DNA from: a virus
Length of the DNA: 24,842 nucleotides
Strand: one strand, 5' to 3'
IMG/VR virus record: IMGVR_UViG_3300032048_000014
Coordinates: 1 to 24,842 of that record
Of this stretch, positions 21,573 to 24,842 are shown one piece after another. The stretch's first letter is position 1. Each line of letters begins with the position of its first letter. The position numbers and the translations under genes are program-made. The notes beneath the pieces were generated by a model, which made no database searches, was not told where the DNA came from, and saw only the letters and a program-made list of their open reading frames with translations.

Positions 21573-22081
21573 TGGAAAGAGTAATAGTTTGTCCAGTATG
21601 TCATGACACAGATTCTTGTTTTGAAGAGGTGCAGGATAACTTTAGTAGTTATATGTGTTTTAATTGTGGTTTTATGAGTGATACAAGATATAGGGTTGGT
21701 AGTGTAGAGTTGGTTGATAATATGAATCAAAGCCCACAGTTGGTACAAGATTTACAATATCATGATGAGAAGAAAGGTATTGTTTGGTTTCCCTGTGTTA
21801 TTAATATGGGTGAGTTAGGTATAATTTATCCTGATGAAGATACAAGTGTTGTTGAGGCTTCATATACACATGGCAATAAGAAAAAATATGTTTGGAAATA
21901 TGCTAAAGTAGCAGAAATACCAGAAAAAGAACGTGCTAAGTATGATAATTATGATAAGAGACTTGATGTAGAAAATGCACAAGTATATAGTAAACATGAA
22001 TTTTTTAAAGCATGTCAAGATATGGGAATAATTAAAGACTTGAAAGTAAAAGATGGCATTTCTCCCGAAACACAGAAGTAG
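21572..22081 (+). CDS. zinc-ribbon protein of unknown function, 169 aa
   Basis: N-terminal zinc ribbon Cys7/Cys10 (CPVC) and Cys29/Cys32 (CFNC), followed by a mixed domain with GIVWFPCVINMGELGIIYPD and KKKYVWKYAKVAEIPEKE. The C-terminus (VYSKHEFFKACQDMGIIKDL) is helical. Not recognised beyond the zinc knuckle; similar proteins occur in marine T4-like phages as I recall them. The start shares a base with the preceding stop. Its 3' end overlaps the next gene by 29 bases. Confidence 0.72.
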   Translation: MERVIVCPVCHDTDSCFEEVQDNFSSYMCFNCGFMSDTRYRVGSVELVDNMNQSPQLVQDLQYHDEKKGIVWFPCVINMGELGIIYPDEDTSVVEASYTHGNKKKYVWKYAKVAEIPEKERAKYDNYDKRLDVENAQVYSKHEFFKACQDMGIIKDLKVKDGISPETQK

Positions 22082-22538
22082 AATATTAAATAAAGTACCT
22101 GTCGCTAAGAGTGGAATACAGAACGGAACTATAATAGAATTTCGTTACAAAAAAAAAGATGGTAGCGGTGGTTTGTATATGGCTATTGTGTTGAGTGTCT
22201 GGCCACCAGCTGGTGGTATATCAGAAAAAAAGATACATTCATTATCTATGGATTATATTTCTGATAATCATTTAAGAAGATTTGTTAAACGAATTGGACA
22301 ACCATCGGTAGATGAAGACGTTAGAACACAAACTGGAAAAGAAATAAGTAAATTCATGTTACCAGAGGGTCGTCAAGCACCAAAAAGATTTTACAAAATA
22401 AAATTAGATAAGATACCAGGAATTGTAGAAGAAGCATATAGGACATTTAATTTAAAGAATATGAGTCAGATAAAACAATTAGATTATGATTTTAAAAATC
22501 TAATACCATCAAGGTTTTTAGGAGAGGCTCCTGAGTGA
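22053..22538 (+). CDS. hypothetical phage protein, 161 aa
   Basis: Starts at ATG 22053 (MAFLPKHRSRIL), within the previous gene. The N-terminal half, NGTIIEFRYKKKDGSGGLYM with VLSVWPP, looks like a small beta-barrel (SH3-like). The C-terminal half, FYKIKLDKIPGIVEEAYRTF, LKNMSQIKQLDYDF and IPSRFLG, is helical. No catalytic motif. The pattern NGTIIEFRY..K..G is reminiscent of conserved myovirus proteins but no function is known. It overlaps the GT2 gene by 4 bases. Confidence 0.7.
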   Translation: MAFLPKHRSRILNKVPVAKSGIQNGTIIEFRYKKKDGSGGLYMAIVLSVWPPAGGISEKKIHSLSMDYISDNHLRRFVKRIGQPSVDEDVRTQTGKEISKFMLPEGRQAPKRFYKIKLDKIPGIVEEAYRTFNLKNMSQIKQLDYDFKNLIPSRFLGEAPE

Positions 22539-23155
22539 AGATCAGTTACGGCATAACCGTTTGTAACGAAGAAACTGAGATACAAAGATTAGTTACATTT
22601 TTATTAAAACACAAAGAGTTACAAGATGAAATAGTAATCACCTATGATTCTAAGAATGGTTCTAAAGGTGTAGAAGAATACTTGAGAACACATTCAGTAA
22701 ATGGTGAGTTTAATTGGCATGGTTTTGATTTCAAAGGAAACTTTTCAGATTTGAAAAATCATACAATATCTATGTGTAGTGGTGATTATATATTTCATTT
22801 AGATGCAGATGAAATCCCACATGAAATATTGATGGAACAATTACATACAATTTTAGAAATGAATGATGTAGATTTGGTTTGGATACCAAGAGTAAATACA
22901 GTTGAAGGCCTCACCGATGAGTGGACACGAAAATGGGGTTGGAGAGTATCAGAAAAAAATTGGGTAAATTATCCAGATTACCAAGCAAGAGTATTTAGAA
23001 ACAGAGAAGATATTAGGTGGACTCGTAAGGTTCATGAGTATATTGACGGTTGTAAAACATATGCACATATACCACCACACGAAGAATTAAGTTTATATCA
23101 TCCTAAAACATTAGAAAAACAGATAAAGCAGAATGAATTTTACCAAAGTATTTGA
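22535..23155 (+). CDS. GT2 (GT-A fold) glycosyltransferase
   Basis: 206 aa from GTG 22535 with GGAG (22521-22524). SYGITVCNEETEIQRLV is the nucleotide-sugar-binding start of GT2. FSDLKNHTISMCSGDYIFHL leads to DADE (Asp90/Asp92), the metal-binding DXD. The C-terminus holds YQARVFRNREDIRWTRKVHE, typical of small GT2 enzymes of the SunS/LPS type. It is short for the family but looks complete. Inferred role: addition of a sugar in the glycan cluster together with the two GT-B enzymes. It overlaps the next gene by 23 bases. Confidence 0.82.
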   Translation: MKISYGITVCNEETEIQRLVTFLLKHKELQDEIVITYDSKNGSKGVEEYLRTHSVNGEFNWHGFDFKGNFSDLKNHTISMCSGDYIFHLDADEIPHEILMEQLHTILEMNDVDLVWIPRVNTVEGLTDEWTRKWGWRVSEKNWVNYPDYQARVFRNREDIRWTRKVHEYIDGCKTYAHIPPHEELSLYHPKTLEKQIKQNEFYQSI

Positions 23156-24665
23156 ATTTGAATCTCTGATTGGAGATGTTTATGGTGTTTTCAAATATGA
23201 AGATTTCATAGAGGTTTCAGATTCTACATTTTCCCAAAAAATAAAAGAAAAAAATAGTCGTTATGGTGAAGAGAACCACACTCGTACCGTTTATAAAATT
23301 GATGATTTTTATATCAAGGTTTGGGATGTAGATTATATCAGAGCAAATACAATATCAGCTGCATTCGCAAGTGGTTTCTATGATAGCACAATCATTCCTA
23401 ACTTCGTTGGTTTACTATATGATGAAAACAATAACTGTAGAGGTTACATAGCTAAAGAATCTACACCATCAGAAGAACATTTTGAAGAACTTTTCAAAAG
23501 AATAAAATTAAAAACTATAAATACTAATTACTTTGCTTACGATTTTTGTAAAAACCACACATATGAATTTGAAGGAAAGCCAACTCTAATAGATTTAGAG
23601 GGAATATATCGTATAGATGAGTATGATAATCTTTCTAAACACCACTATGAAACTTACCTTTCAGCTGGAAATTTTATAGAGGATAATACTTATAAAACAT
23701 TTATTGAAAATTATACATCATTAATACCAATTAACTTAGAAACTTTTTTTGATATGAAATTACAACATGGTAGTGGTGGCAAAGAAATAATTCATAATGA
23801 TAAGAAAATCACAACTGTTGGTGAAGCTGTAAGATATTTTTCAGAAGAGGAGAATAGAAAAGAAGCAGAAAGTAAGTTAGATAGTAAAAATCATCAGTAT
23901 TGGAATTGTATGTGGGCTGAGTTTAAAAGAGATGCTGGAGATCACCACGCATTGGGTTGGGAAAATATGACTAAAGAATATTATGATTCTTTAGAATCAA
24001 TGCCAGATGATGAGATACAGTTAGCATTGATAGAAAATCCTGTAGAGTTTTATGGTGGTATTTTAAAACATGGATATCATAGAGGAGTTGCTATGATGGG
24101 TAGAATACTTAATGGTAAGGAGTATATTCCATTTTATATACCTAAACAAACCATATCCAATCCTATATCCAATGTTAATTTTATTGAAATGATGGATATA
24201 ATGGGATTTTCGAAAGAAGAGTATGCAATATGTAATAGTGCTATCTTAGCAGTTATGGGAGTGGATGCAAGAAAGAATAAGAATGGTGATTTAGATTTAG
24301 TATTCAGTAGTAAGTTGAGGAAACAAATCGAAGATGAGAATATAGAGTTACCAAAAGAGATACATCCATTTGGTAAAGATAGTGGTAAATTTAGATTCTT
24401 TGGTTGTAAAGATGATGATGATTTAGTTTATAACTATTCTGTAAATATTAATGGTTATAACTTTGCAGAACCAAGATTTTATTTTAGTAGAATGCATATG
24501 GTAAAACCATCAGCACACAGAAGTTTAGAAGAAAATAGGAAGATAAAGGAAGAAGGTAAAGCTGGTGTAGATAAGTTTATAGAGAAGAAAAGTTATCAAG
24601 GATATCCATTTCATTTGATTACTCAAGAACAATGGGGATTCAACTTGATACAGGAAGTAGAATGA
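23133..24665 (+). CDS. composite protein: kinase-like N-terminus and nucleotidyltransferase-like C-terminus
   Basis: 510 aa, not assigned with certainty. Residues about 45-175 look like a small-molecule kinase fold: RTVYKIDDFYIKVWD (Lys candidate), GYIAKES hinge and TLIDLEGIYRID (Asp/Glu). Residues about 225-330 include WEFKR-like helices and HGYHRGVAMMGRILNGKEYI with the HGYHR motif (residues 313-317), resembling ParB/sulfiredoxin-type domains. The C-terminal third has MGVDARKNKNGDLDLVFSS (Asp386, Asp388), which resembles a nucleotidyltransferase acidic pair, followed by the aromatic sequence FAEPRFYFSRMHM. Context suggests sugar or lipid phosphorylation or nucleotidyl transfer. It begins inside the GT2 gene and overlaps the SGNH gene by 4 bases. 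Confidence 0.62.
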   Translation: MNFTKVFEFESLIGDVYGVFKYEDFIEVSDSTFSQKIKEKNSRYGEENHTRTVYKIDDFYIKVWDVDYIRANTISAAFASGFYDSTIIPNFVGLLYDENNNCRGYIAKESTPSEEHFEELFKRIKLKTINTNYFAYDFCKNHTYEFEGKPTLIDLEGIYRIDEYDNLSKHHYETYLSAGNFIEDNTYKTFIENYTSLIPINLETFFDMKLQHGSGGKEIIHNDKKITTVGEAVRYFSEEENRKEAESKLDSKNHQYWNCMWAEFKRDAGDHHALGWENMTKEYYDSLESMPDDEIQLALIENPVEFYGGILKHGYHRGVAMMGRILNGKEYIPFYIPKQTISNPISNVNFIEMMDIMGFSKEEYAICNSAILAVMGVDARKNKNGDLDLVFSSKLRKQIEDENIELPKEIHPFGKDSGKFRFFGCKDDDDLVYNYSVNINGYNFAEPRFYFSRMHMVKPSAHRSLEENRKIKEEGKAGVDKFIEKKSYQGYPFHLITQEQWGFNLIQEVE

Positions 24666-24842
24666 ACGATATATTTTTAGCATTTGGTGATTCCTTTACT
24701 TGGGGCCATGGATTACAATACTATGATTGGATAAAAAATAGTAAAATGTCTAAGGAAGAAATAAAAGATTTTTTGTTAGAAGACCAACAATCTCAACATC
24801 ATCAATGGGTAAATTTTGATTTTAAATGTTCTGCTGCAGATT
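24662..24842 (+). CDS. SGNH/GDSL-type hydrolase, second (partial, cut by window end)
   Basis: Starts at ATG 24662 with an ATGA overlap and stays open to the window end; 60 codons visible. MNDIFLAFGDSFTWGHGLQY gives SGNH block I with the nucleophile Ser (residue 11). The remaining blocks lie beyond the window. The block I context FTWGHGL differs from the first SGNH protein (IFGDSFANG), so these are separate genes rather than a recent duplication. It probably belongs to the glycan cluster, for example as an O-acyl-sugar esterase. Confidence 0.75.
   Translation, partial: MNDIFLAFGDSFTWGHGLQYYDWIKNSKMSKEEIKDFLLEDQQSQHHQWVNFDFKCSAAD

Noticed and set aside
1-24842. tRNA genes, CRISPR arrays, insertion sequences, introns and inteins
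   Set aside because: Gaps are all under 130 bases and contain none of these; the replisome genes read through without interruption.

Overview
The window looks like part of the genome of a T4-type tailed phage (myovirus), probably from an aquatic or marine uncultured source. The evidence is a nearly complete T4-style replisome on one strand: ssDNA-binding protein gp32, recombinase UvsX, the FEN-type nuclease RNase H, helicase gp41, family B DNA polymerase gp43, sliding clamp gp45 and clamp loader gp44/gp62. The genes are packed with 1-29 base overlaps, the DNA is strongly AT-rich, and no host housekeeping genes are present. Good Shine-Dalgarno sites (AGGAG, GGAG, AGAGG) and a sigma70-like promoter (TTGACT-18-TATATT) suggest a proteobacteria-like translation and transcription context rather than Bacteroidota. 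The exact host cannot be read from the sequence. Every supported gene is on the + strand.

Layout. 1-1842: the end of an unknown gene, a 140-aa unknown and a coiled-coil plus LamG (concanavalin-like) protein. 1970-6497: gp32, a 12-bp stem-loop, UvsX, RNase H, a small basic protein and the gp41 helicase. 6605-11166: a B12-dependent class II ribonucleotide reductase (NrdJ) and gp43. 11218-12710: gp45 with a Mom-like DNA-modification gene overlapping its end. 12707-14577: an inserted cassette of a four-helix membrane protein, an SGNH hydrolase and a short nucleotide-sugar dehydrogenase. 14574-18570: gp44, a zinc-ribbon protein, gp62, a second Mom-like protein, a Cas4/RecB-type Fe-S nuclease, an unknown, and a DUF2493/SLOG protein. 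18616-24842: a ribbon-helix-helix protein and then a sugar cluster with two GT-B glycosyltransferases, a GT2 glycosyltransferase, two small unknown proteins, a composite kinase-like/nucleotidyltransferase-like protein and a second SGNH hydrolase cut by the window end.

How it fits together. The first two thirds supply dNTPs and copy, recombine and repair phage DNA. The two Mom-like enzymes, each directly 3' of a clamp or clamp-loader gene, probably modify adenines to evade restriction. The last third looks like glycan synthesis or decoration, possibly of the virion or of host surface sugars.

The most unusual points are these. (1) The DNA polymerase frame has no usable ATG/GTG/TTG start: homology-type N-terminal sequence runs about 67 codons upstream of the first GTG, and the well-placed start is AUA behind an AGAGGT site and a promoter. 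(2) The SLOG gene likewise has no standard start and appears to begin at AUC. (3) Both of these have a small 7-8 bp hairpin with a CAAN tetraloop about 14-16 bases into the coding region. (4) Two divergent Mom-like paralogues sit in one replication module. Gaps between genes are all under 130 bases. They hold promoter-like AT motifs or the stem-loop, and no tRNA, CRISPR array, insertion sequence or riboswitch was seen.
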